Below, piece by piece: positions 11,755-19,806 of a stretch of 64,000 nt of DNA. Below the pieces are notes generated by a model. It saw only the letters and a list, made by a program, of their open reading frames with translations, was not told the DNA's origin and did not search any database. Within the stretch, counting starts at the first letter, position 1. Each line of letters starts with the position of its first letter. This DNA comes from Hyaloperonospora brassicae (Eukaryota > Oomycota > Peronosporomycetes > Peronosporales > Peronosporaceae). A program made the position numbers and the translations under genes. Where the stretch lies: the NCBI GenBank assembly GCA_947650285.1, contig CANTFL010001244.1:62001-126000 (forward strand). The letters are read 5' to 3'.

Positions 11755-13159
11755 TCAGTAGCGTGCTCCGCCCCTACTGACCCCGACCATTTTTTGATGG
11801 TCCGTCTTGCTGTTGCGGTTTTGCAACAGCGCTGAACTTACGCCCATTACCCTTTTTGACAAATGGACGACCATTTCGCTCAGTACTGCTAGGTACGGGC
11901 GAGGAGCACTACACTCATATGCGTAGTGCCCTAACTTCTGGCAGCTATTGCACCTCTGCAATCGCTTGTTGTTCGAAGTGCGAGGTCTCTCGCTATCAAC
12001 ATAACAGGGGTCCATTGGTTCTGGACCTCCGATCTCTTGTCGTCTCGGTGGACGTTAAGAGCTTGAGCTAGCATGATCTTGTCTCATGCTAAAGTTTGCT
12101 TGTTCCGCTGTTGCAATATCATCTTCTAGATTGTTTGACTCTAGGCGGAACAAGTGGCTCCTGACAGGCCCGTCTGCGAGCCCTTGCATGAACACAGTAA
12201 TCATCGTGTGTTCATGGACTGGGTTAGCAGTTATACTTCTCGCAAGGAGTCGTATATGCTGAGCGTAAGCGTGCACGTCCCGCTTACCCTGCTTGAGTTT
12301 CAGGGCCTCTGATCAAGCCCTGAACTCAGCCTTTGTCGGCTCACACAAACGTTTGAGCCGGGTTTTAAAGGATTCTAGCGACTCAAAAGCATATGGGTCG
12401 CTCATCTCCAGTCATAAGGCTCAAGTCATGGCACGTCCTGCTAAGTGGCATGAGAAAATGTGAGATTCATTTGCTCATCGTCGATGCGACGAGCTTTATG
12501 GCTCTGTCTAATTCGACGAACCATAACAACAGGGAGTCTTCCTCGACCCCTCTTTACTTGGAGGTGTCGACCTTCAAGTTTTCGGGGCGACGCGTGTGCT
12601 TCGTCCCGCCCACAGCAGTTTTGGTTGGTTTGGTGAGGTATTTTCGGGTACGCAAACGACCCACTATATCCGGTATATTCAAACCATGTTTTTTAAAGGT
12701 AGTGGCAGGTTTATTAGCTACTGTGGGATTCATACTGCGATTGTCACCCTCAGGGATTATTTTATACAATGGGGGATTGAATAGGCAGTCATTATCTTAA
12801 AGGTTAGCCTCCTGCACCACTACCCCAGGGAACCACCCCACGCCCACAGCAGTATTGAATTTCTGTTGTCATAACAGCTCTGTCTGTTGAGCTTCGAGTT
12901 CTCTCAACTGCTCAGCCTGTTGAGAGCCTTGCTGATGAAGCAAGGCTATTTTCTCTCGTTCCGCGCCAAGTTCATGTTGAATGAACCTGGCGATGGCGGC
13001 ATGTTGTTGGTCTCTGTCAAGAGATTCCAACATAGCGGTAACGCCAATGTTGCCCACGGTAGAGCTCATTGGCCCTACCGCGGCCCATTTGAGGTCACTC
13101 AAATGGGCGTAGCCTTCACGTGTGGCGTAAACGCTCTCTTCATTATTCCTCATGTTCAT
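11755..13159 (-). pseudogene. Element 1 gag, broken and interrupted
   Basis: The N-terminal frame (12869-13159) matches element 2 Gag and includes a coiled coil rich in Gln and Glu (LLHQQGSQQAEQLRELEAQQ). The middle (12055-12276) keeps HAYAQHIRLLA and VFMQGLADGPVRSHLFRL of the retrotransposon Gag capsid fold. The C-terminal part (11755-12015) has a CCHC knuckle, CNSCQKLGHYAYEC. A SINE-like unit splits the N-terminal third. Gag ends in ...SRGGARY and the protease frame lies +1 to it, as in elements 2 and 3. Confidence 0.75.
12620..12853 (-). mobile_element. SINE-like insertion in element 1 gag with 13-bp target duplication
   Basis: A 234-bp segment (one duplicate included) is absent from the same place in elements 2 and 3. 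It is flanked by perfect 13-bp direct repeats CGCCCACAGCAGT at 12607-12619 and 12841-12853. Duplications of this length fit target-primed insertion by LINE machinery. On the minus strand the unit begins with a box-A-like TAGTGGTGCAGG, has a weak box-B-like TTCAATCCC about 35 bases later, and ends in an A/C-rich tail (CCAACCAAAA). That fits a short tRNA-derived SINE. I know no named family for it. Confidence 0.55.
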
Positions 13160-13206
13160 GATGTTACGGTGAGTGGTCGTTGGAAGGACTACAAAGTGCT
13201 ACCAGG

Positions 13207-13675
13207 TGTGACGGGGCACGCTTTGCTCAGATAACTGAGCAATGCCTTGTATTGATAACAATAAAAGGGTGCGTACGCCCGACGTCACGTACACGTGGCT
13301 TGAGGAAGCGCGACCGAGACAATACAGAACCCGAAAGCTCTGTCTTGAGGGAAAAGTAGAACTGTTATTTAATATAGTTATTTTCTTACTAAATCATCTT
13401 TCGTCTTAGTCTAACTATATTAAACTACTGTCTCCTATGTGGGTCTTCTGTACACCACCCATTGCGCGCGTCCAGCAGCAATTGGTGGTTAAATTGGTTG
13501 ATGTACACGGTACATGAACCAAGAAGTAGATCCCTCCATGGATATTACCTTTAGGGGTAATATTCCGACAACATCGCTTTTCTCAAGTGATGTTAATTGA
13601 ATACTATCAAAATAGATATTATTCAAAATTGGTACTTTCGAACCCATTTTTATGTAACGGGCTCACCCCGGCACA
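13207..13675 (-). repeat. Element 1 right LTR (5' LTR)
   Basis: It begins TGTGACGGGGCACGC and ends ACCCCGGCACA, an inverted TG..CA pair. The bases left of it, CTACCAGG, read CCTGGTAGCAC on the minus strand, so a TGGTAGCA primer-binding site lies 2 nt inside the 5' LTR, as in element 2. Internal hairpins such as GCTCAGATAACTGAGC and ATTACC/GGTAAT are visible. Confidence 0.82.
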
Positions 13676-13963
13676 ATTACCACGTTGCACACCATTTTCA
13701 TGGGTCGTTTTTCACGTGCTGCGTTTTGCTCAACGGCGGTAGGTATTGATAAAGAGACCACAACCAACCTGAAGAATGAGCAAGAAAACAGCGAAACACA
13801 ATGGAACGCAAGAAGTACATCAAGTAACGTCAAATTCCTCGTGCAAATGCTCGACATCGTCTTCTACTCCTTTTCCAGCGGTCGGCGAGCTTACTTGCGC
13901 GGTGTCAAGAGCTTGTCGGGATGCTCGTACCCGCATCACTTGAACACGGGCATGCAGAGAAGT

Positions 13964-14362
13964 TCATTCGGCAACAGCCGTAGGCGGGCAATAATTGTAG
14001 CAGCAGTTTCGGAAGTCAGGAAGGTTTGAGCTGGCTTGGCATTTATCGGGTGCTCCATCCTTGCCATGTTCGCAGTTCGGATAATTGCCCGAGCCGAAGC
14101 AGGTTTTGCCTCTCATGCACTTCTGGTAGCAGCAATCTCCGAAATCGGTCCGGGTGATTCCCGGCGTCAAGCATCCCTTAGATACCTCCAGTTCTTTGCC
14201 ACCGCATTCCACGTGTACTTCGCCACAGCGTCGGACTTTCGAAAAGTCAGGAACAGTCCCAATGACAGGATGGTTGTCGGTCGGTGCCAAAGCAGTCACA
14301 CGAATGATAGACGTGGAGGCGACAGCAACCATGCAAGTGAGGACAGAGGCCTTAATGTGCAT
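13964..14362 (-). CDS. Secreted cysteine-rich protein (SCR1)
   Basis: A 132-residue protein starts at the ATG encoding MHIKAS. A longer upstream start is possible at 14437, but MHIKAS is shared by all three family members and directly begins a signal peptide (about residues 1-25, hydrophobic core CMVAVAST, likely cut near VTALA). The mature part is small and acidic-to-neutral with 12 cysteines, including two CC pairs in DCCYQKC and NCCYNYC and the block TCFGSGNYPNC. No known domain is recognised. Small secreted Cys-rich proteins of oomycetes are often apoplastic effector candidates, which is inference here. A good oomycete initiator lies ~55 bp upstream. It is divergent to SCR2 in an inverted duplication. 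Confidence 0.75.
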   Translation of the reverse strand: MHIKASVLTCMVAVASTSIIRVTALAPTDNHPVIGTVPDFSKVRRCGEVHVECGGKELEVSKGCLTPGITRTDFGDCCYQKCMRGKTCFGSGNYPNCEHGKDGAPDKCQASSNLPDFRNCCYNYCPPTAVAE

Positions 14363-14415
14363 CTTCGCTGTAAATGAGGGTCGTGGCGGCGCGTTGTGCT
14401 CTGCTGTGTGCGTGG

Positions 14416-14429
14416 CAAAACGAAGAATG
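14416..14429 (-). promoter_or_regulatory. Oomycete initiator/flanking promoter motif of SCR1
   Basis: On the minus strand this reads TCATTCTTCGTTTT, close to the oomycete core promoter consensus TCATTYYNCAWTTT (one mismatch). It lies about 55 bp before the SCR1 ATG, which supports 14362 as the true start because the longer start at 14437 would lie upstream of it. Confidence 0.55.
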
Positions 14430-14856
14430 AAAGACATTAGAGATAGCAGGGCTCGATAGTCAGGTGTGCTGGGTGTGCTACATGTGCCGTCGAGGTTGAT
14501 ATCGTCATGCTGTACTACATGTGGTGTCGAATCAAAGTTTATATCGTCATGTCGTGGGGCTCCAATACAAACGGCACATTAGAGGAGTGAGTCACTATCG
14601 TAGGCGCACGTTACCAGCATTAGGTAAACAAAAAAGAGTTCAGTCGATTGTGGTCGACAGGCTTGAGATCGTGGGTCTATCCCACTGGCTTTTACCGACG
14701 ACAACACCTCGCGCTCATCATCATCAACAACAACAAACAACAGAGAGCGCCACGCACGATCTGTCGACAAGATAGGACGTCTTTACAACCATGCAATTGT
14801 TGAGGAGGAGGAGGCACAATCCCGTGTGTTCGTGGACGCTTTGCGCAAACACAGAA

Positions 14857-16384
14857 GAACGAAAGCGATAGTATTCCCAAATATGTTCAGTCACGCCCAC
14901 AGGTCACATCAAGCCCCAGCCCCTCGTTTCGGGCGCCAAATCTTTGGCGGGAATCCTCCCTCGCGGGAGCCGAAGTTGGTTAGGTCTGTCTTGGCCGTAC
15001 GTTTCGCGCGGCTTAAGGTCGCGCGGGACGTAGACAAGGGAAGGTACACGATTGGCGGCGTCCCCGCGCCACGAGTCAATGCTCTGATTTACGCACGCGT
15101 CAGATCGAGGGACCGCGTAAGCGGTCTTTACGGGGCAGTTTCCGAGACTGGCGGCGTTCCCCGCGTCACCGTCATCGCTCCAGCGATCGTGACACATAGT
15201 TTTGAATGATCGCTTGAGCGACAATACCAGGGACAGCCGCCGCAAAAGGTGGCAATCTTTCGACATGCGCCGTCGCTTCGGCTACGCCCACATTAGGTCG
15301 ATTGACCGCGATTGCGGTCACCAATTCCGTCGGGCTTTTTCGGCGCTGAGACGTCTTCTACTGATAAGTACAGCGTTGCACTGAGAGCGCTCGAAGTTAG
15401 GCTCGAACTTGGTTATGGTTCTTTGGTCTTAAACCTTTTGCTTCCCTCGCCTTATGCTCTTTGGAGCACCCACGTAGCAGATCCAATTTACGGGTCGTAC
15501 TTCCTATCACATTCAGTCGTCAATTATTTGACATAATGGACGTACATGACACCACGCTACCACCTAGAATGTGGCGTTGAATACACTAGTGCCATTTGGA
15601 GAGGTAGTAGCAACCGCTACGCTCGGCGGGATGTCTTTGAAATTGGCAACGAGCACTGACTACTTTGCAAATAGGCAGATCGAGATCCAATGAATTGATG
15701 CGCCTCGGTTCGCCATCTTGCTCTTCTTCCTATCACACTATTGCGAGCGTCCCTGAATGATACTATATATGGCCTCGAAGTTTCGCACAGCGTACACGTT
15801 TGGTATCGATCGTCAAAGATATTCGGCATCGACAATGGCTCCAGGCGAAGGACTTGAACCGTTCGATAAAATGGCCGTGTTGTTCTTGGTAACGGTAGTA
15901 GCCCTCAGACGGATACGTGGCCGCAGCGTGAAGCCGCACTCCGATTACAACAGGACAACCGATCTGGATAGTCCGCATTGTAGCACGTATGGGCTACTCC
16001 TGCTTTCGTCTCTGACGATGTGCGACGAGAATCGAGGAGCCCTTTCTTCAGCTTTAACAACGCACCCATACGGTTTCGAGAACATTTTCATGCCCGACCT
16101 GTGTGTACACAAACGCATACGGCATCCACCAGAATGCTGCTAGCTCAAAATGTAACCCGTGCCGTCTACTCGTCGCCGACTGCTTCAGAACTGGACCTGT
16201 TATTACATAGCTGTTGATGCAGATCAAGTCTAATGGCTTACCAAGTCCAGGCAAGCATCGAACCGAAATTGTCGTGGCGACAATACACAGCTCTCATCAG
16301 AGCGGCACGATAAGACGACCTCGTTCGACGCATGAGCGCTGGCTGGAATTAAAGTCAGTGGACCACAATCGACTGAACCCCACT
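14857..16384. other. Spacer between the inverted SCR arms, no supported gene
   Basis: About 1.5 kb separates the two arms. The plus frame at about 14884-15209 is open and Arg-rich but resembles nothing I know. It includes two related short segments (TTGGCGGCGTCCCCGCG near 15053 and CTGGCGGCGTTCCCCGCG near 15150). No transposon ends, RNA gene or conserved domain is visible. Confidence 0.35.
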
Positions 16385-16664
16385 GTGTTTGCGCAAGGCG
16401 TTGATAGACACGTGAGATAGTTCATACCTCTTCCTCGATGATTGGATTGGCTGTGGAGATGTCCCATCGTGTCGACAGATCGTGCGTGACGCGCTCTGTT
16501 GTTCGTCGTTGCTGACCATAAGGAACACAAGGTGTTGTCATTGGTGGAAGCTGAGTGGATAAAACCCACGATCGCAGGCCAGCCGACCACAATTCGTTTG
16601 ACCGGAGTCAATCAATTCACTCGATCCTTGTACTGTGCTCCGGCGATGATGCCTCTCTTTTCTA

Positions 16665-16851
16665 CAGTAGGCCCCTTCTTAGCTAATACGATTAGACGGA
16701 TAAAACCAAAATGGGGTCGTAGAAGATATTAGGTAGGAGGGGTTGGGTAGTCACGTGATCTTCCTCTCTTGCCCCATGTCGGTCCAGAAACTTTTAATTA
16801 CTACAAGTTTTTTTTAGCTGAATAGAGAACTAGCTAAGATGTATTCTACTG
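16665..16851. mobile_element. Pogo-like MITE A, upstream of SCR2
   Basis: This 187-bp unit begins CAGTAGGCCCCTTCTTAGCTA and ends with the inverted match TAGCTAAGATGTATTCTACTG. TA dinucleotides lie on both sides (16663-16664 and 16852-16853), as expected for pogo/Tc1-mariner-type insertion. It has no coding capacity, so it would be a non-autonomous MITE. The left arm of the inverted duplication lacks it. A reverse-oriented relative lies at 17672-17852. Confidence 0.65.
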
Positions 16852-16960
16852 TACTCTATTTCGTAAGTATTGCAGCACCACAACTTGACAATATGGCAAC
16901 CAAATGCACATGTAGCACCCCTAATTCTCAACTCCCTCTGTCTCCGCTGTCTTTCACTCC

Positions 16961-16973
16961 TCATTTTCCACAC
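16961..16973 (+). promoter_or_regulatory. Oomycete initiator motif of SCR2
   Basis: The sequence TCATTTTCCACAC matches the TCATTYYNCA part of the oomycete core promoter and lies 66 bp before the SCR2 ATG. The equivalent SCR1 position carries a better match. MITE A ends about 110 bp upstream, so the core promoter itself looks undisturbed. Confidence 0.5.
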
Positions 16974-17038
16974 ACAGCCCAGCCCAGCCCAGCGCACCAA
17001 CCCAACCCAACTCGACCCGACACAACACTGCAGCAAAG

Positions 17039-17479
17039 ATGCACATCAAAGCCTCCTTCGTCATTTGCATGGCAGCTGTCGCCCCCACGTCCATCATTCG
17101 CGTGGCTGCTGTTGCCCTCTCATCTATAAATGGCTCGCCTAACCCACCGCCTGGTTTTGCGGGCGTTCCGGAAGCAAGACGCTGTACTGCAGTAAATGTA
17201 GATTGTGGCGGCTTAGAAAGAGTGGTGTCCGAGAGCTGCTTCAAACCCGGAACAACACAGAGCAATTTCGAAGATTGCTGCTACCAGAAGTGTACAAAAG
17301 GCAAAACCTGCTTCGGCTCGGGCGATTATCCGGACTGCGACAAACCCGACGATAAATCATCCAAAACATGCCAAGACAAACCACGCTTTTCCGAGTTCAT
17401 AGACTGCTACAACAACAACTGTCCGGGCCTGCTGCTGCTGTTGCCGTCTGAACTTCCCTGGATATCCATGTTCACGTGA
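17039..17479 (+). CDS. Secreted cysteine-rich protein (SCR2)
   Basis: A 146-residue paralog of SCR1 with the same MHIKAS start and signal peptide (about residues 1-26), then a Pro-rich linker and 11 cysteines. It shares DCCYQKC and TCFGSGDYPDC with SCR1. The last CC pair of SCR1 is DC here, leaving an odd cysteine count. After the last cysteine the frame differs from SCR1: an expanded CTG/GCT run (about 17428-17442) shifts it into a hydrophobic tail, LLLLLPSELPWISMFT, in place of a short polar end. The gene may be drifting or newly extended. Role unknown; secretion is likely, effector function is inference. Confidence 0.7.
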   Translation: MHIKASFVICMAAVAPTSIIRVAAVALSSINGSPNPPPGFAGVPEARRCTAVNVDCGGLERVVSESCFKPGTTQSNFEDCCYQKCTKGKTCFGSGDYPDCDKPDDKSSKTCQDKPRFSEFIDCYNNNCPGLLLLLPSELPWISMFT

Positions 17480-17671
17480 TGCAGGCTTGAGCATCCCGAC
17501 AAGCTCTTGACACCGCGCAAGTAAGCTCGCCGACCGCTGGAAAAGGAGTAGAAGACGATGTCGAGCATTTGCACGAGGAATTTGACGTTACTTGATGTAC
17601 TTCTTGCGTTCCATTGTGTTTCGCTGTTTTCTTGCTCATTCTTTAGGTTGGTTGTGGTATCTGTTCCAGTA

Positions 17672-17852
17672 CAGTAGAACCCGTCTTCGCCAATCCTTTA
17701 TTAGCTAATGTTAACTTAACGTTATTAAGCTTCCCGGTCCGACACATGGCAAGAAAGGTAGATCACGAGACAACTCGACCCTCCTCCCTCAAATCCTCTA
17801 CTACCACAGAATTTCATCCGCCCAATCGTATTATCTATGAAGCAATCTGCTG
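17672..17852. mobile_element. Pogo-like MITE B, downstream of SCR2
   Basis: This 181-bp relative of MITE A lies in opposite orientation. It begins CAGTAGAACCCGTCTTCGCC and ends AATCGTATTATCTATGAAGC...CTGCTG, which aligns with the reverse complement of MITE A's start. TA precedes it; the bases after it are CA, a likely decayed TA. The matching flanks of SCR1 and SCR3 lack it, giving the empty site. Confidence 0.6.
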
Positions 17853-18721
17853 CATCTACCATTATCGAGCATACCGCTGTACAAGCGAGGAGTGAACCGG
17901 CGTGTCGTTGTTGCGGACTAAATTACACCGTTGGTATTTTATCGCCGAAAGCCTTTTCTTGCGACAAAACGTGTTTGCTTCACACTTCGAATCATACAAT
18001 GGAGCGCCATGTTGTCGTTAGCACTTCATTGCTGCGACGAGCTAAAACGTTTCTTGTCCCTTCGGCGCTGCTCATATGCCATAAATTATAGACATAAAGC
18101 TTACGAATACACGACGAATGTACCCACATCGGTCGGTGAAAACCTGTCGAAATGACCAGGCAATATGAACGTATTGGATCCATTGAAGATTCCTTATGAA
18201 TGCGCTGGTACCTATCGAATCAAGATACAAACATCTCCAACTTTCAGCGCCGCCCACAACCTGCGTCATCCACCAAATAAACACGTTAACACACCTCTGC
18301 CCCCACATCACGGTATTACATTTTTGTTGTTGTTTATTCTTTTGTTTCTGCCGAACGATTGCTGAGAGGAAGATGACAATAAACACTATATAATTACGAC
18401 AATGTAAAATGTGATAAGGTCGAGTAAACAACACTAGATTCGACAAGGGAAAGGGACTTTGAATGCTCGATTAATATACATAAATATACTAAATTTACCA
18501 CAAAATTAAACATATTAACACGTACACTAGAGCCGTCATAACATATTTGCCAATGATAGATACGAAATAAAAAAGTATTCTGGTAATACAAACTCGCCTA
18601 AGTTACACTAAAATTGCAAATTTGTCGCTTAGTCGTACACATTCGCTACATTGGAGCAAGACCATTTGCGGTGGTCATGTATCTCAGACGGTGCTTTATA
18701 TCCGAAAAGACCTCGATGGTC
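17853..18721. other. Spacer with no recognised gene
   Basis: This lies between MITE B and the copia LTR. It is increasingly AT-rich. Short frames on both strands carry no domain. No repeat shared with the rest of the window was seen. Confidence 0.3.
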
Positions 18722-19040
18722 TGTCATTTTCCCGTTACTTGCGCTATGGATGGTAGAACGGGAACTGAAAATATATAAACGTTTAACCTACAGCACTCGA
18801 ACTAAACGTTACCTAAAACTCTCTTGTGCCTCATTCCATCAGTCGCATCTTGCCATCAGTTACCTCTTGCCATCAGCTCCTCTTGCCACCAGCCGCCTCT
18901 TGCCATCAGTCGCCCCATACCAAACAGTCGTGGCTATTCAACGCGTCGCTTCATCTTTTCTTCACCATGTATCGAAACGTAGACACTCACTGGCTCCCTG
19001 TGCGGCGTCTAAGCTCATGTGACACCGTAGATCTTAAACA
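18722..19040 (-). repeat. Copia left LTR (3' LTR)
   Basis: It matches 31481-31750 over most of its length: GGTAGAAYGGGAACTG, TTTAACCTACAGCACTCGAA, CCTCTTGTGCCTCATTCC, TCGCTTCATCTTTTCTTCA, GGCTCCCTGTGCGGCGTC. It is ~50 bp longer because of extra copies of a CCTCTTGCCATCAG-type short repeat. On the minus strand it starts TGTTTAAGATC right after the polypurine tract. Confidence 0.75.
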
Positions 19041-19271
19041 CTCCTCCTTTTCGAAGACCTCCATGCTTCTTTCACGACTACGCTACGCGATCTGCATCAG
19101 CGTCCGCAATTCGACAAGCTTGCTCGCGTCAAGTGGTACAGTCAGAACGTCAGCGAGCACGAGCTCGCTCTTCACAAAGCCAGGCTCCACACTTCCATGT
19201 CGCGATTGGTTGCACAATGAATTAAGGCGAACGTTACTGTGTCTTGTTTTTGCCGACGTCGCTTCCCCTGC
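19041..19271 (-). pseudogene. Copia RNase H C-terminal part
   Basis: On the minus strand it reads EATSAKTRHSNVRLN and then SELVLADVLTVPLDASKL, the usual end of copia RNase H (…AKHIDV… and …LADxLTK…). It continues the segment that stops at 27239 on the other side of gypsy element 2 (IDNQAASLEIAG), so this is one gene cut by that insertion. The catalytic DNQAA Asp lies in the other part. Confidence 0.75.
19267..19271. repeat. Target site duplication of element 2, left copy
   Basis: CCTGC directly before the left LTR matches CCTGC at 27239-27243 directly after the right LTR. A perfect 5-bp duplication is typical for Ty3/gypsy and shows element 2 is an intact insertion with both original ends. 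Confidence 0.85.
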
Positions 19272-19662
19272 TGTAACGGGGCACACCCTTGCGTAACTTA
19301 ACGCAAGGGTTTTGAGTGCCCCGACAGACGTACACGTGGCAAGCGAGGAAGCGTAGGTAGGGTAAAAGTAGAACTGTTATATTAATAAATTAAGTCTTTA
19401 AACTACTGTCTCTTCGTTTGACTTAATTCAATTATACTAATATAACTGCATGTATGGTGACGTCTCGTCACCACTCATTGCGCGCGTCTTGCGGCGTTTG
19501 GTGGGTTGATATCATCACGATATCAACCAATGAACAGACCCTTTGGTCGACCCTTCAATATCACCACTTTGGTGATATTGTTTTAAAGAATATCCATCTT
19601 TATATTCTTTATTGTCACTTTCCTTAAAGTGACAATTTCATGTAACGGGCTGCCCCGTTACA
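19272..19662 (-). repeat. Element 2 left LTR (3' LTR), hairpin-dense
   Basis: The LTR ends are inverted TGTAACGGGGCA/TGCCCCGTTACA. Perfect hairpins: 19286-19309 (stem CCCTTGCGT), 19456-19472 (GGTGACG), 19504-19528 (GGTTGATAT), 19556-19580 (CAATATCACCA), 19585-19610 (AAAGAATAT), 19611-19636 (ATTGTCACTTT) and 19641-19662 (TGTAACGGG). The last six fill most of the final ~210 bp. The minus strand just inside the element reads TTAAGGGGGGTGA, a polypurine tract. Confidence 0.9.
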
Positions 19663-19761
19663 TCACCCCCCTTAACTGATAGGTACCGTGTGACTATCGA
19701 AAACATGGAGGCCACCCGTTGGCCACCATTGGGACAGGGAGCACTTGTTGGGTCCGTTCCA

Positions 19762-19771
19762 TTCACTTTCC
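19762..19771 (+). promoter_or_regulatory. Candidate initiator for the plus-strand ORF of element 2
   Basis: TTCACTTTCC fits the oomycete initiator YCAYTYY and partly the flanking motif. It lies about 20 bp before the ATG at 19793. Element 3 has a near-identical site. This would let the plus-strand frame be transcribed from its own start beside the LTR, but the motif is short and the spacing is small. Confidence 0.25.
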
Positions 19772-19777
19772 GCTTGA

Positions 19778-19806
19778 CCTCGCATAGTAAACATGTCTAT
19801 GCGAGG
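19778..19806 (+). promoter_or_regulatory. Hairpin holding the plus-strand ORF start codon in its loop
   Basis: CCTCGCATAG (19778-19787) and CTATGCGAGG (19797-19806) form a perfect 10-bp stem. The 9-nt loop contains the ATG at 19793. Element 3 has the same structure (45274-45302). Element 1 forms a different-sequence stem, GAGCGC/GCGCTC (4543-4571), at its start. The structure is seen directly; a role in translation control is inference. Confidence 0.5.

Larger units (their letters stand above)
3951..13675 (-). mobile_element. Ty3/gypsy chromovirus-type LTR element 1 (old, broken)
   Basis: Two ~470-bp LTRs enclose an internal region whose gag, protease, RT, RNase H, integrase and chromodomain all read on the minus strand in the usual Ty3/gypsy order. 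The 5' LTR is therefore the right one. A separate plus-strand frame starts next to the left (3') LTR. Nearly every domain is broken by stops or frameshifts. Two later insertions sit inside: a 234-bp SINE-like unit in gag and ~1.2 kb of unknown sequence between protease and RT. No clear target duplication is left; the left LTR end is altered. Its LTRs differ from those of elements 2 and 3, so it is a separate subfamily, although parts of pol are nearly identical to element 2. Confidence 0.88.
13745..14856. repeat. Left arm of an SCR-gene inverted duplication
   Basis: This arm matches the reverse complement of 16385-17671. Three parts are visible: the 3' flank (13751-13950 with 17475-17671, for example GGTGTCAAGAGCTTGTCGGG), the SCR gene itself, and the far upstream part (14638-14856 with 16385-16605, sharing TGTCGACAGATCGTGCGTG and TTGCGCAAACACAG). 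The left arm has no MITE, so it also shows the empty sites of both MITEs in the right arm. Arms differ by many substitutions, so the duplication is not recent. Confidence 0.7.
16385..17671. repeat. Right arm of the SCR-gene inverted duplication
   Basis: This arm is the partner of 13745-14856 in inverted orientation. It carries SCR2. It is longer than the left arm mainly because MITE A (16665-16851) has inserted between its distal part and the SCR2 promoter. MITE B begins at its outer edge (17672). Confidence 0.7.

Noticed and set aside
14363..14437. Upstream start for SCR1 giving a 157-residue protein
   Set aside because: It would lie upstream of the initiator motif, and the shared MHIKAS start directly begins a signal peptide in all three paralogs.
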